In this document: positions 1-8,919 of the stretch, piece after piece | Numbering within the stretch: position 1 is the stretch's first letter | Layout: the number at the start of each line of letters is the position of its first letter | Source of the DNA: DATEUP01 sp035283065 | Lineage (GTDB): Archaea > Thermoplasmatota > DTKX01 > DATEUP01 | Direction of reading: 5' to 3' | NCBI GenBank assembly: GCA_035283065.1 | Contig: DATEUP010000218.1 | Coordinates: 1 to 39,945, forward strand | DNA: 39,945 nucleotides | Notes under the pieces: model-generated | Seen by the model: the letters and a program-made list of their open reading frames with translations, nothing else | Told to the model about the DNA's origin: nothing | The model's database searches: none | Made by a program: the position numbers and the translations under genes

Positions 1-360
1 CCCGGAGATCGGGTGGACCTCGAGGCCCGACTCGCGCTTGAGGCGCGCGAGGAACTCGGCTTTGTTGCGGGCCTCGCGCGTGGCGGAGGTCGCAACCGCA
101 ATGATTTCCTCGGCACCGAGGGTGCGGGCCAACTCCCTGAAGCGGCGGCAAACGAGGACGGCGCGGTCCATCGCGGCCTTCTGGAGCCTGCGCTCGCCAA
201 ACTCGTGGTCGCCGAGGCGGATTGTTTCCTTTTGGCTGTTTAGCACGGCAAAGGAGTGGTTCGGGCGGATCCGGACGATGAGCACGCGGACGGAGTTTGT
301 CCCAATGTCAATGAACGCGACGACTTTCCCGGCGCCGCGCGCGCGCCTGCCTGGCGTCAC
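1..360 (-). CDS. ppx: Exopolyphosphatase / Ppx-GppA family phosphatase, N-terminal part only
   Basis: The reverse strand reads about 120 residues from a GTG at 360 and runs off the left edge of the window. The start carries the phosphate-binding signature of the ASKHA fold, seen as VVAFIDIGTNSVRVLIVRI, followed by SQKETIRLGDHEFGERRLQ and VATSATREARNKAEFL, all typical of the Ppx/GppA family. These enzymes release phosphate from polyphosphate or hydrolyse pppGpp; which one applies cannot be told from the N-terminus. The GTG overlaps the ppk stop codon by four bases (GTGA), so the two are translationally coupled and polyphosphate synthesis and breakdown are probably co-expressed. The gene has no SD of its own apart from upstream coding sequence. 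The C-terminal domains lie outside the window. Confidence 0.85.
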   Translation of the reverse strand, partial: MTPGRRARGAGKVVAFIDIGTNSVRVLIVRIRPNHSFAVLNSQKETIRLGDHEFGERRLQKAAMDRAVLVCRRFRELARTLGAEEIIAVATSATREARNKAEFLARLKRESGLEVHPISG

Positions 361-2573
361 GGGAGATCGCCCTTCCCGCCCCCTCCCTTCGCGTGGCCGT
401 TCGGCATCGCCGCCCGGGCCCGGCGGCTCCTCGTGTCGAGCATCCACTGCTGGGCGGACACGCGCGCCTCGCCGCGCCTCGGGCGCACGCGCTTGTAGGA
501 GCCGTCGGCCTGCAAAGCGCGCGCCTTCTGGTTGTCTTTAAGGTGGACCTCGAGGACGTCCTCGAAGAGCCGGCGCTTCGCACGCTCGTCGAGGACGGGG
601 AAAAGGGTCTCGACGCGGTGGTCGAAGTTGCGGGGCATCATATCGGCCGACCCCAGATAGACCTCCGATTGCCCTCCATTTCGGAACGCGAAGATGCGCG
701 AGTGCTCGAGGAAGCGGCCCACGATCGAGGTGACGCGGACGTTCTCGCTCACGCCCGGCACGCCGGGCCTCAGGCAGCAGATCCCCCGGATGTTGAGGTC
801 GACCCGCACGCCCGCGCGCGACGCGCGGTAGAGCGCGCGGATCACCCGCGCGTCGACAAGCGCGTTCGCCTTGATGGCGATCCGGCCGCCGCCCTGGCTC
901 CTGTGGAGCGCGACCTCCCGCGCGATGCGCTTGAGGAGCTCGTCGCGCATGCGCCAGGGGGCGACGAGGAGGCGCCGGTACTTCCCCTCGCCCGGATAGC
1001 CCGTAAGCGCGTTGAAGAGCTCGCTCACGTCCGCTCCGATCGCGCGGTCGGCCGTGAGCACCGCGATATCGGAGTACGAGCGGGCGGTCACCGTGTTGTA
1101 GTTGCCCGATGACAGGTGAACGTACCTGCGGATCCCGTCGCGCTCGCTTCGCACGACGAGGCACATCTTGGCGTGGGTCTTCAGGCCGACCACGCCGTAG
1201 ATCACGTGGACGCCGGCCGCTTCGAGCGCGCGCGCCCAAGCGATATTTTGCTCCTCGTCGAAGCGCGCCTTGAGCTCGACGAGCGCCGCGACCTGCTTGC
1301 CGTTCTCGCGGGCTTCGGTGAGCGCTTCGACGATCGGGGAGTTCTGGTCGATCCGGTAGAGCGTGATCTTGATCGCGAGGACCGCGGGATCGCGCGCGGC
1401 GGCTCGGAGGAAGTCGACGACCGGGGCGAAGCTGTCGTACGGGTGGCAAAGGACCGTGTCGCGCTCGCGGATCGAGGCAAAAGGGTCTTGGCCGTGCCGG
1501 AACGCAGCGGGCATCGCGGGCGCGATGGGGGGGTCTTTGAGGTCCGGCCTGTCAAGGGAGGTGAGCTGGTGGAAAGCCGAGAACCCGAGGGGGCCCTCGA
1601 CTTGGTAGACGTCCTCGGGGGTGAGGCCGAGGTTCCGCGTGAGGATGCCGAGCACGCGGGGGGAGATCCCTTCTGCCGCCTGGAGGCGCACGACCGACCC
1701 GAAGAACCGGCGACCCACGACCTCCTCGACCGTGTCGAGCAGGTCGCCCGCCTCCAGCTCCCGGATCTCCTGGTCGGCGTCGCGCGTGACGCGGAAGGGG
1801 TAGGCGGCCTTGACTTTCATCCCGGGGAAGAGGCCGCCGAGGTTTGCCGCGACAACCTGCTTGAGCCAAACGAGGCGCAGGCCGGGCTTGCCCGCCTTCG
1901 CGCCGAGGTGGGGGACGACAACGAGGCGGGGGAGCTCGGCGGGGACTTTGAGGCGGGCAAACCGCTCGCCGTGTTCCGGGTGGTCGAGGACGACCGCGAG
2001 GTTGAGGCTGAGGTTCGAGATGTGCGGGAAGGGGTGTGCGGGGTCGAAGGCCAGCGGCGTGAGGATCGGCAGGACATTCTGGCGGAAAAAGAAGCGCAAC
2101 CCCGATTTCTCCTTGGGCTCAAGCTTGGCGTGGTCGAGGACCTCGATGCCTTCGTCGGAAAGCGCGGGCCAGAGCTCCTCCCTCCACGCCCGGCTGTGGC
2201 GCTCGAGGTCGGGCTTCAACTCCCGGCGGATCGCGCGAAGCTGCTGCTCGGGGCTCATCCCGTCGGGCGGGAGCTTGGTCCCGCCGGTCTCCGCCTGCTT
2301 CTTGAGGCCCGACACGCGGACCATGAAGAACTCGTCGAGCAGGCTCGCGAAGATCGACATGAACTTCAGGCGCTCGAGGAGCGGCGTCGAGGAGTCGAGC
2401 GCCTCCTCGAGGACGCGGCGGTTGTAGGCGAGCCATGAAAGCTCTCGGTTGATGTAGAGAGCGGGCGCCGTGAGGTCGACGTCGGGAGCGCCGTTCCCCT
2501 TGGCCGCCAACCCCGCCCACGCCCCCGTTGACCGGAGGATGGAGCGTGCTCCGCCCTCAAGAAGGCCATGCAA
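357..2573 (-). CDS. ppk: Polyphosphate kinase (PPK1)
   Basis: Polyphosphate kinase transfers the gamma phosphate of ATP to polyphosphate in the cytoplasm. The 738-residue length is normal for PPK1. The N-terminal domain signature INRELSWLAYNRRVLEEA is present near residue 42. The two phospholipase-D-like catalytic domains keep both key histidines: H467 in GLKTHAKM, expected to carry the phosphoryl group, and H624 in FLEHSRIFAF. They are 157 residues apart, the same separation as H435 and H592 in the E. coli enzyme. HLSSGNYN follows H467. The start is uncertain: TTG at 2573 gives the longest frame, and a second TTG at 2510 would also keep the family core. It lies 18 bases after phoU and overlaps ppx by GTGA, so it is part of the pst operon and likely induced with it. 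Confidence 0.95.
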   Translation of the reverse strand: MHGLLEGGARSILRSTGAWAGLAAKGNGAPDVDLTAPALYINRELSWLAYNRRVLEEALDSSTPLLERLKFMSIFASLLDEFFMVRVSGLKKQAETGGTKLPPDGMSPEQQLRAIRRELKPDLERHSRAWREELWPALSDEGIEVLDHAKLEPKEKSGLRFFFRQNVLPILTPLAFDPAHPFPHISNLSLNLAVVLDHPEHGERFARLKVPAELPRLVVVPHLGAKAGKPGLRLVWLKQVVAANLGGLFPGMKVKAAYPFRVTRDADQEIRELEAGDLLDTVEEVVGRRFFGSVVRLQAAEGISPRVLGILTRNLGLTPEDVYQVEGPLGFSAFHQLTSLDRPDLKDPPIAPAMPAAFRHGQDPFASIRERDTVLCHPYDSFAPVVDFLRAAARDPAVLAIKITLYRIDQNSPIVEALTEARENGKQVAALVELKARFDEEQNIAWARALEAAGVHVIYGVVGLKTHAKMCLVVRSERDGIRRYVHLSSGNYNTVTARSYSDIAVLTADRAIGADVSELFNALTGYPGEGKYRRLLVAPWRMRDELLKRIAREVALHRSQGGGRIAIKANALVDARVIRALYRASRAGVRVDLNIRGICCLRPGVPGVSENVRVTSIVGRFLEHSRIFAFRNGGQSEVYLGSADMMPRNFDHRVETLFPVLDERAKRRLFEDVLEVHLKDNQKARALQADGSYKRVRPRRGEARVSAQQWMLDTRSRRARAAMPNGHAKGGGGKGDLP

Positions 2574-2591
2574 GGGCGGGGGGAGGGTTTT

Positions 2592-3299
2592 CTACTCCTC
2601 TTCGCCCGTGGGCTGCGCTGCGCCTGCGGCCTTGGCAGGCGGCGGTCCGCCCCTCGATGGGCGCTTGCCGGTCACGAGGTACACCACGCGGTCGCCGATG
2701 TTCACGGAGTGGTCCGCGATGCGCTCGAGGTACCGGGCGACGAGGATGTAGTTCGCGCCCGTCACGACGCGCAGCGAGCCGTCCATCATGTGGGTGACGA
2801 CCTCGCGGTAGATCTCGTCGTAGAGCGAGTCGACGGCCTCGTCGTCGTCGTAGAGCCCCTTGGCGAGCGCGAGGTCCTCGGTCACGAGGGCCTTGACGGC
2901 CTTCTCGACCATCGACACGGTGAAGTCGGCCATGTGGGGGATTGAGACGAGCCGCTTGAAGTGGTGCTGCTCGGGGAACTTGACGGTGGTCTCCGCGATG
3001 TCGGTCGCGTACCGGCCGATCCGGTCGAGGTCGGTGACGACCTTGAAGGCCGTGCCGACGCGACGCAGGTCACGGGCGACCGGCGTCTGGAGCGCGATGA
3101 GGTCTAGGCACCGGTTTTCGACCTCGATCTGGAGGTCGAACATCTGCCGGTCAAGCGCGAAGACCTGATGCGCCTTCTGGAGGTCGAGGTCCTCAAGGCT
3201 CTCGACCGCAACCTCGATGGCGTCCTTGGCAAGCATCGCCATCTCGCCGAGCTTGTCGTGGAGGATGGCGAGTTCGTTTACAAAGCGTGTGCGGCTCAT
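2592..3299 (-). CDS. phoU: Phosphate-specific transport system accessory protein PhoU
   Basis: This 235-residue protein matches the usual length of PhoU, two three-helix bundles that bind metal clusters and modulate Pst transport and phosphate signalling. The two PhoU repeats are visible as LAKDAIEVAVESLEDLDL...VFALDRQMFDLQIEVENRCL and LVTEDLALAKGLYDDDEAVDSLYDEI, the second carrying the conserved acidic D-x3-D metal-binding pattern. LVARYLERIADHSVNIGDRVVYLVTG is the classic C-terminal PhoU motif. The ATG at 3299 has an SD (GGTGA) seven bases upstream that sits inside the end of pstB; the intergenic gap is six bases. The tail is short and acidic (GEEE). It is separate from the AbrB-PhoU regulator encoded divergently at 9306, so this locus has two PhoU-type proteins with probably different jobs: a transporter partner here and a DNA-binding one there. 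Confidence 0.95.
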   Translation of the reverse strand: MSRTRFVNELAILHDKLGEMAMLAKDAIEVAVESLEDLDLQKAHQVFALDRQMFDLQIEVENRCLDLIALQTPVARDLRRVGTAFKVVTDLDRIGRYATDIAETTVKFPEQHHFKRLVSIPHMADFTVSMVEKAVKALVTEDLALAKGLYDDDEAVDSLYDEIYREVVTHMMDGSLRVVTGANYILVARYLERIADHSVNIGDRVVYLVTGKRPSRGGPPPAKAAGAAQPTGEEE

Positions 3300-3305
3300 T
3301 GTGGG

Positions 3306-4070
3306 TCACCCGAACCTCCCGGTCACATAGTTCTCGGTAAGCTGCTCCTTGGGGTTCTCGAAGATCTTCTTCGTCTCGTCAAATTCCACGAGTTTGCCAA
3401 GGTACATGAATGCGGTGAAGTCCGCGACGCGCGCGGCCTGCTGCATGTTGTGAGTCACGATAATGATCGTGAGGTCCTTTTTGAGTTCCGTCACAAGGTC
3501 CTCGATCTTCGCGGTCGCAATGGGGTCAAGGGCGCTGCAGGGCTCGTCGAGGAGGAGGACTTCGGGGCTCACCGCCAGGGCGCGCGCGATGCACAGCCGC
3601 TGCTGCTGGCCGCCCGAGAGCGAGGTGCCCGGCTTGTCGAAGTCGCCGGTCACCTCCTCCCAGAGGGCGGCCTGCTTGAGGGCCTTCTCGACGGCCGACG
3701 AAAGCTCGACCTTGTCGCGGACGCCGTTGAGGCGCAGGCCGGCCGCGACGTTTTCGAAGACGGTCATCGTGGGGAACGGGTTGGGCTTTTGGAAGACCAT
3801 CCCGATGCGGCGGCGGATGAGCACGGGGTCGACGCCGGGCGCGTACATGTTATGGCCGTCGAAGATGACCTCGCCCTCGACCCGGGTGCCGCGGACGAGC
3901 TCGTGCATCCGGTTCATCGTCCGCACGAGGGTGGACTTGCCGCACCCCGAGGGCCCGATGATGGCGGTGACCTTGCCGGACTGGAAGCGGATCCCAACGT
4001 TGTCAAGCGCCTGCTTTTTGCCAAACCACGCGCTGAGGCCCTTGGCCTCGAGCTTTGTTTCGCCGGTCAC
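3306..4070 (-). CDS. pstB: Phosphate ABC transporter ATP-binding protein PstB
   Basis: PstB is the cytoplasmic ATPase that drives phosphate import. All ABC motifs are present: Walker A GPSGCGKST (residues 39-47), the Q-loop FQKPNPFP, the signature LSGGQQQR, Walker B EVLLLDEP and the switch histidine in IIIVTHNMQQA. The open frame continues far upstream, but that extension is out-of-frame pstA sequence with arginine-rich composition; the true start is the GTG at 4070, which overlaps the pstCA stop codon as GTGA. This gives 254 residues, the normal PstB size. Tight coupling to the permease upstream and phoU six bases downstream fits one transport operon. FENPKEQLTENYVTGRFG at the C-terminus is typical PstB. 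Confidence 0.96.
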   Translation of the reverse strand: MTGETKLEAKGLSAWFGKKQALDNVGIRFQSGKVTAIIGPSGCGKSTLVRTMNRMHELVRGTRVEGEVIFDGHNMYAPGVDPVLIRRRIGMVFQKPNPFPTMTVFENVAAGLRLNGVRDKVELSSAVEKALKQAALWEEVTGDFDKPGTSLSGGQQQRLCIARALAVSPEVLLLDEPCSALDPIATAKIEDLVTELKKDLTIIIVTHNMQQAARVADFTAFMYLGKLVEFDETKKIFENPKEQLTENYVTGRFG

Positions 4071-6670
4071 ATCGATGCCCCCGAGGCCGCCGACCCTCGC
4101 AGGGTCACGAAGCGGATCGTGACGTTGATGGCAAGGACGATGAGGAGGAGGATCGCCGCAGCGCCCCAGGCGCGGGCCTCGGCGTCGGCGATGCCCGAGG
4201 TGGCCCCGCGCCACACGACATAGGTGAGCGCGCTTGACGAGTCCGTGACGTTCTTGGCGAAGTAGAGGGCGCCGCCGATCGTGATGATAAGGGGCGCCGT
4301 CTCGCCAAAGATTCGAGCGAAGGAGAGCATGGCGCCCGTCACGAGCGCGGCGCGCGCGGTGGAAATCGTCACGCTGAGCGTCGCTCGCCAGCGCGGGATC
4401 CCGAGGGCGAGGGCGGCCTCGCGGACGCTGTCGGGGACAAGGTGCAGGGACTCCTCGGTCGTGCGGGTGACAATGGGGATCATGAGGACCGCAAGCGCGA
4501 AGGCCCCGGCAAAGACGGAGAAGTGGCCGGTGGCCACCACGACGACGCTGTAGGCGAAGAGGCCGATCACGATCGACGGGAACTCGGCAAACACGTCTGC
4601 AAAAAAGCGCACGAATTCCGCGAGGCGCCCGTGGCCGTATTCGGACAGGTAGATCCCCGCCAGCATCCCCACGGGTATCCCCATGGCCGATGCCAGCCCA
4701 ACGACAAAAAAGCTCCCGAAGATCGCGTTGCCGATGCCGCCGCCCGCCGAGTACTGGAAGACCTGGCGCTGCGTGAGGAACTGCCAGTCGACAAAACCTG
4801 GGCCGGCGGAAACCACCTCGAAGAGGGCGGCGAGGATTACCCCCACGATCCCGAGGCGGGCGCCGAGGCCGCCGCCCTCGCGTCCCATGGCGCCCCAGCG
4901 GGCAAGCGAGGTCCACGCGCGTACGGCAAACGGGAGGTCGCCCCGCAGCGCGGCCTTCTCCAAGGCAAGCCGTGCGTGCGTGCGGGTGGCCATGAGGAGG
5001 AACGCGGCCGCGCCCGTGGCGAGGACCCCGGCAACGGGCCAAGCGAACCAGGCCGCGGCGAGGGCCGAGGAGAAGCCGAGGGCCCCGAACCTACGGGACG
5101 CGAGGCCCTGCAAGGCGTTGCCTGCACCGACCAAGCGGCCGATGGCCGACCCGGCGGGCGCGCGGGCTAAGGGGCCCCGCAGAGCGAGGCACGCCACGAG
5201 CGAAGCGGCAACAGCCAAGACGACGGTGAAAGCCCCCCAAAGGAGGGTCGCGCGAACGGCGGCTTGGTCCCACCGGGCAAAAGACGTGAGCCCGCGGGAA
5301 AACACCTCGTTGAGGATGGAGAGCAGCGGGACCATCGCGACGAGCAAGGAGAGCGCGCAGGCGGCAAGGAGCAGGTGGCTCCCGATGCGCCGAACACGGT
5401 AGGTCGTCGGCCCGCGGCCCTGCAAGACGAAGAGAACGGCCCCGATCGCCGCGTTCACAAGCGTGCCCCAGAAGCCCAAGGCGATTCCGCCCACAATCGC
5501 GAAGAGGACGACCCACCAAGCCCCGCGGACGACCTTGGGGGCCGCCTCCCGCAGGACGCTCCGTTGGCCGGCCACGGCGGCGCGCCTTGGCGTGCGGCGC
5601 GCGACCTCGCCGGTTGCAACCTTCATGCGCCGCAGCAGGTAGCGGGCGACAACGTTGACCACGAGCGCGATGAGGAACAGGATGATCCCGAGGCCAAAGA
5701 GCGCGGACAGGTGGATCCCTGCAGCTTCGTACGTTTCATTCGCAAGGGTGGAAGGGATCGTGTTCCCGGGCGACAGGAGCGAGCCGAAGAGCACGTTCCG
5801 GTTCCCGATCACCATGGTGACCGCCATGGTCTCGCCGATGGCTCGCGCAAGGCCGAGGATCGTTGCGCCGAAAAGGCCCGTCCGCCCGTAGGGGAGGACG
5901 GCCTTGCGAATGACCTCCCAGCGGGTGGCGCCAAGCGCGAAGGCGGCTTCACGTTGGGCAATGGGGACCGCGCGCATGACCTCGCGCGCAATCGACGAGA
6001 CGGTCGGGATGATCATGATGGCAAGGAGGATCCCCGCGGTAAGGACGCTGTAGCCGCTCGCGTTGCCGCCGAAGAGCCCGGTCCAACCCCAATTGGCTTG
6101 GAGGCGCGGGTAGAGGGAGTCGCGCAGGAACGGCGCGAGGAAAAAGATCCCCCACAGGCCGTAGACGACGGACGGGATGGCCGCCAGGAGTTCGACAATG
6201 ACGGAGACCGGCCCGCGAAGCCACGGCGGGGCAATTTCCGACAGAAAGACCGCGATGAAGATCGAAATGGGCACGCCAATGACGACGGCAATCGCGGAGG
6301 TGACGAGGGTCCCCCAAATCAGGGGCATCGCCCCGTAAACCGGAGGCTGGCCGCCCGGGAGCCACACGCCCCCGAGGAAGAGGTTGACGCCGAAGGCGTC
6401 AAAGGCCTGCTGCGACTTGAGCCAAAGGCTCGCGACGACGGCGAAGACGAGGCCGATCACGACCAGGGCGAAAAGGACGGAGCTCCCTTCGAAGAGGAGG
6501 TCGCCGGGCCTCCTGCCGAGCAGCATGAACCCGCGGGTCGAGCGCGCCGGCGGGGACGGCGCCCGGCCCGCCGCCGGCGTGGGCCGCGCGATGTGGAAGG
6601 GGAAGAGAAGGCCCCGGCGAGGTGCGGGCTCGCCGGAGCCTCCACGCTGGGTGATGGGAAACAGCCGCAC
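4067..6670 (-). CDS. Fused phosphate permease PstC-PstA
   Basis: One uninterrupted frame of 867 codons encodes both Pst permeases. The PstC-like half spans about residues 49-350, with the cytoplasmic coupling loop ALGATRWEVIRKAVLP and LARAIGETMAVTMVIG. The PstA-like half spans about 605-867, with GIPVGMLAGIYLSEYG and ALGIPRWRATLSVTI. In most organisms these are two genes; here no stop separates them. The 255 residues between them hold several extra hydrophobic segments, the first of which (LLLAACALSLLVAMVPLLSI) resembles a PstA TM1, as if a partial PstA copy had been retained. The start is taken as GTG 6670 because GGAGG (6678-6682) lies seven bases upstream; ATG 6526 is the alternative. An internal ATG at 5626 could give a separate PstA by internal initiation, but nothing seen requires it. 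It follows pstS by 32 bases and overlaps pstB. Confidence 0.9.
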   Translation of the reverse strand: MRLFPITQRGGSGEPAPRRGLLFPFHIARPTPAAGRAPSPPARSTRGFMLLGRRPGDLLFEGSSVLFALVVIGLVFAVVASLWLKSQQAFDAFGVNLFLGGVWLPGGQPPVYGAMPLIWGTLVTSAIAVVIGVPISIFIAVFLSEIAPPWLRGPVSVIVELLAAIPSVVYGLWGIFFLAPFLRDSLYPRLQANWGWTGLFGGNASGYSVLTAGILLAIMIIPTVSSIAREVMRAVPIAQREAAFALGATRWEVIRKAVLPYGRTGLFGATILGLARAIGETMAVTMVIGNRNVLFGSLLSPGNTIPSTLANETYEAAGIHLSALFGLGIILFLIALVVNVVARYLLRRMKVATGEVARRTPRRAAVAGQRSVLREAAPKVVRGAWWVVLFAIVGGIALGFWGTLVNAAIGAVLFVLQGRGPTTYRVRRIGSHLLLAACALSLLVAMVPLLSILNEVFSRGLTSFARWDQAAVRATLLWGAFTVVLAVAASLVACLALRGPLARAPAGSAIGRLVGAGNALQGLASRRFGALGFSSALAAAWFAWPVAGVLATGAAAFLLMATRTHARLALEKAALRGDLPFAVRAWTSLARWGAMGREGGGLGARLGIVGVILAALFEVVSAGPGFVDWQFLTQRQVFQYSAGGGIGNAIFGSFFVVGLASAMGIPVGMLAGIYLSEYGHGRLAEFVRFFADVFAEFPSIVIGLFAYSVVVVATGHFSVFAGAFALAVLMIPIVTRTTEESLHLVPDSVREAALALGIPRWRATLSVTISTARAALVTGAMLSFARIFGETAPLIITIGGALYFAKNVTDSSSALTYVVWRGATSGIADAEARAWGAAAILLLIVLAINVTIRFVTLRGSAASGASM

Positions 6671-6677
6671 TCTGCTC

Positions 6678-6682
6678 CCTCC
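6678..6682 (-). promoter_or_regulatory. Ribosome-binding site fixing the pstCA start
   Basis: On the reverse strand GGAGG lies seven bases before the GTG at 6670, in the 32-base gap after the pstS stop. It supports a start 48 codons upstream of the first in-frame methionine (6526), which has no SD. The added N-terminal stretch is proline- and arginine-rich and presumably cytoplasmic. Confidence 0.6.
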
Positions 6683-6702
6683 GATCCGGTGGCGCCTTTC
6701 TC

Positions 6703-8862
6703 TCAAGGATGGAGCGCGTTGCCCGAGGCGTCGCGCACAAGCCGGAGGCTCGCTTCGTTGTGGGTGACCACCGAGGGGGGCAGCGGCGCGTAGCCGTTCG
6801 GCGCGGCGTACGCCTGTCCCTCCGAGTGGATAGCCCACCACAGGAAGTCCACGAGCGCCTTTCCCTTCGCGTGGTCGACCTGCGTCTTGTAGAGCAGGAT
6901 GTAGGTCATCGACACGATCGGGTAGGCTTGAGCGCCCGGTTGGTCGAGGATCTCGACTGTGGTCCACGAGGCGTCGCCTGAGGGCAGGGTCGCAACGCCT
7001 GCGGCAGCCGCTGCGGTCGTGTCGGCGGTAGCCAGCAGGAAGGCGCCGTCGTGGCTGCGGACCTTGCCCATGACGAGGCTGGTCGAGGCGCTCTGGAAGT
7101 ACGAGAGCTCCACATAGCCGATCGAGTAGGTGTTCTGCTGGACGGCCGATGAGACCCCCGCGTTCCCGTTGCCGCCAAGGCCGAGGGTGTTCGGCCAGTT
7201 CTTGTTCCCCCAGGTCGACCAGTTCGTGGCGTCGGCCTTGTGCAGGTAGGACGTGAACACAAAGGTCGTCCCCGAACCGTCCGAGCGGTGGACCGGCGTC
7301 ATGTTGTGCGAGACGGCCGAAAGGCCCGGGTTGTCGGCGACGAGGTCCGCGTCGTTCCAGTCGGTGATCGACCCGTTGAAGATCCTGGCGAGGTTCGAGG
7401 CCGTGAAGTTGATGGGCCACGAGACGCCGGGCACGTTGTACACGGGGACGACGGCGCCGAGGGTCGTGGGGATGTGCAGGATGCCCGGGGCGTTGCCGAA
7501 TTCCGTGGGAGTAAGCGGGGCGTCCGACCCGCCGAAATCGACCTGACGAGCCGTGATCTGCGTGATCCCAGCGCCCGAGCCCACGGCATTGTAGTTGATG
7601 TGCGTGTCCGGCGAGACATGGAGCGTGTAGTTGCCCTGCCACCGGTCGTAGAGGGGCGCCGGGAAGGTCGCGCCCGCGCCGTTCAGCGTGACTACGCCGC
7701 CGCCGCCGCCGGGCGGCACGTAGACGGGGGGGTAGCCAAGGCCGGTCACGGTGCGCATTTTGGCGCCCGCGGAGTCCACGATCCTGTCCGTCGTGTTCTC
7801 ATTGAGCCAGATCACGGAGAGCGGCAGGGGCGCGTAGCCGTTCGGCGCGGCAAGAGCCTGCCCGTCCGCGTGGATCGCCCACCAGAGGAAGTTGGCAAGG
7901 GCCTTGCCTTTCGCGGCGTCCGTCTGAGTCTTGTAGACGAGCAAGTAGGTCATGGCTGCGATGGGGTAGGAGAATTGCCCCGGTTGGTTGAGGATCTCCA
8001 CGGTCGTCCACGAAGCATCGCCCGCCGGCAGCGCGGAAACACCGGCTGCGGCCGCCGCGGTCGTCGTCGCGTTGGCGTCCACGAAGTAGCCGTCCCTGTT
8101 CGCCACAAAGCCGAAGACGAGCGGCGGGTTCGTGATCGAGGCGTAGGAGAGCTCGACATAGCCGATCGAGTAGGTGTTCTGCTGGACGGCCGACGAGACG
8201 CCCGAGTTCCCGTTCCCCCCCAGGCCGATCGTGTTCGGCCAGTTCTTGTTGCCGGCGCTTGGCCAGTCGGTCGCCGCCGCCTTGTGCAGGTAGGACGTGA
8301 ACACAAAGGTCGTGCCCGAGCCGTCGGAGCGGTGGACGGTCGTGATGTTGTGGGCGACGGAAGCCAGCGACGGGTTCAAAGCCACGAGGGCCGGGCTGTT
8401 GAAGTCCGTAAGGTTCCCGTTGAAGATCTGGGCAAGGACGGTTGCCGTGAAGTTCAGCTTCGCGGTGACGCCGGGGATGTTGTAGATGATGACCACGGCT
8501 CCCAAAGTTGATGGGATGTGCATGATGCCGGGCGCGTTGGCGAACTCCGTAGCCGTGAGCGGCGCGTCGCTGCCGCCGAAGTCGACCTGCTTGGCTGTGA
8601 TCTGCGTGATCCCAGCGCCCGAGCCCACGGCGTTGTAGTTGATGTGGACCTTGGTGTTGACGCTCGTGCTGTAGGCCGCCTGCCACTTGTCATAGAGGGG
8701 CGCCGGAAACGTCGCGCCGGCGCCGTTCAGGGTGACGTCCTGGTCGCCCGGGGGCGGCGGAGTGCCAAAGCACCCTGCAAAGGCGGTCGCCATCAGGATC
8801 ACGACCCCGCCAAGGGCGAGGGGTTTCACGGGTACCGGGCCAAGCGCACCATTCGACACCAT
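6703..8862 (-). CDS. pstS: Tandem-domain phosphate-binding lipoprotein (PstS-PstS)
   Basis: PstS captures phosphate outside the membrane and delivers it to the permease. This 719-residue chain contains two complete PstS domains, residues 43-371 and 391-719, joined by a short VPPGGGGG linker. The repeats are exactly 348 residues apart and nearly identical through blocks such as VTLNGAGATFPAPLYD, HINYNAVGSGAGITQIT, DFGGSDAPLT, VHRSDGSGTTFVFTSYL and NTYSIGYVELSY. Both copies keep the phosphate-contacting SGAGIT, DFGGSD and RSDGSGT loops, so both look functional. The N-terminus has a hydrophobic stretch ending TAFAG with C31 next, a lipobox, then a proline-rich spacer, so it is probably a lipid-anchored protein. 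ATG 8862 has GGAG upstream. It is the first gene of the operon and would be the main phosphate-starvation-induced product. Most PstS proteins are single-domain, about 330 residues. Confidence 0.95.
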   Translation of the reverse strand: MVSNGALGPVPVKPLALGGVVILMATAFAGCFGTPPPPGDQDVTLNGAGATFPAPLYDKWQAAYSTSVNTKVHINYNAVGSGAGITQITAKQVDFGGSDAPLTATEFANAPGIMHIPSTLGAVVIIYNIPGVTAKLNFTATVLAQIFNGNLTDFNSPALVALNPSLASVAHNITTVHRSDGSGTTFVFTSYLHKAAATDWPSAGNKNWPNTIGLGGNGNSGVSSAVQQNTYSIGYVELSYASITNPPLVFGFVANRDGYFVDANATTTAAAAAGVSALPAGDASWTTVEILNQPGQFSYPIAAMTYLLVYKTQTDAAKGKALANFLWWAIHADGQALAAPNGYAPLPLSVIWLNENTTDRIVDSAGAKMRTVTGLGYPPVYVPPGGGGGVVTLNGAGATFPAPLYDRWQGNYTLHVSPDTHINYNAVGSGAGITQITARQVDFGGSDAPLTPTEFGNAPGILHIPTTLGAVVPVYNVPGVSWPINFTASNLARIFNGSITDWNDADLVADNPGLSAVSHNMTPVHRSDGSGTTFVFTSYLHKADATNWSTWGNKNWPNTLGLGGNGNAGVSSAVQQNTYSIGYVELSYFQSASTSLVMGKVRSHDGAFLLATADTTAAAAAGVATLPSGDASWTTVEILDQPGAQAYPIVSMTYILLYKTQVDHAKGKALVDFLWWAIHSEGQAYAAPNGYAPLPPSVVTHNEASLRLVRDASGNALHP
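6706..7692 (-). repeat. Second PstS domain copy (residues 391-719)
   Basis: This 987-base block is the 3' copy of an in-frame duplication with 1044-base offset. Long runs of identical DNA, for example around 7555-7600 and 8599-8644, show the duplication is recent or is homogenised by gene conversion. Confidence 0.85.
7750..8736 (-). repeat. First PstS domain copy (residues 43-371)
   Basis: This is the 5' copy of the in-frame duplication inside pstS. Compared with the second copy, the most divergent stretches are around residues 235-255, facing the variable loop after GYVELSY, and the C-terminal 15 residues. Confidence 0.85.
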
Positions 8863-8919
8863 TGTTTTCTCTCCAATGACCCCAGATCAGGGTTGTAGGA
8901 GGCCAACTTCCCGAGCCGG

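Noticed and set aside
4071..5042. N-terminal extension of pstB up to 5042
   Set aside because: This part is out-of-frame pstCA coding sequence with Arg/His/Pro-rich composition; family length and the GTGA overlap fix the start at 4070.
5264..6793. 509-codon plus-strand frame over pstCA
   Set aside because: Very charged antisense translation of membrane-protein codons; crosses the pstS-pstCA gap without a promoter or SD.
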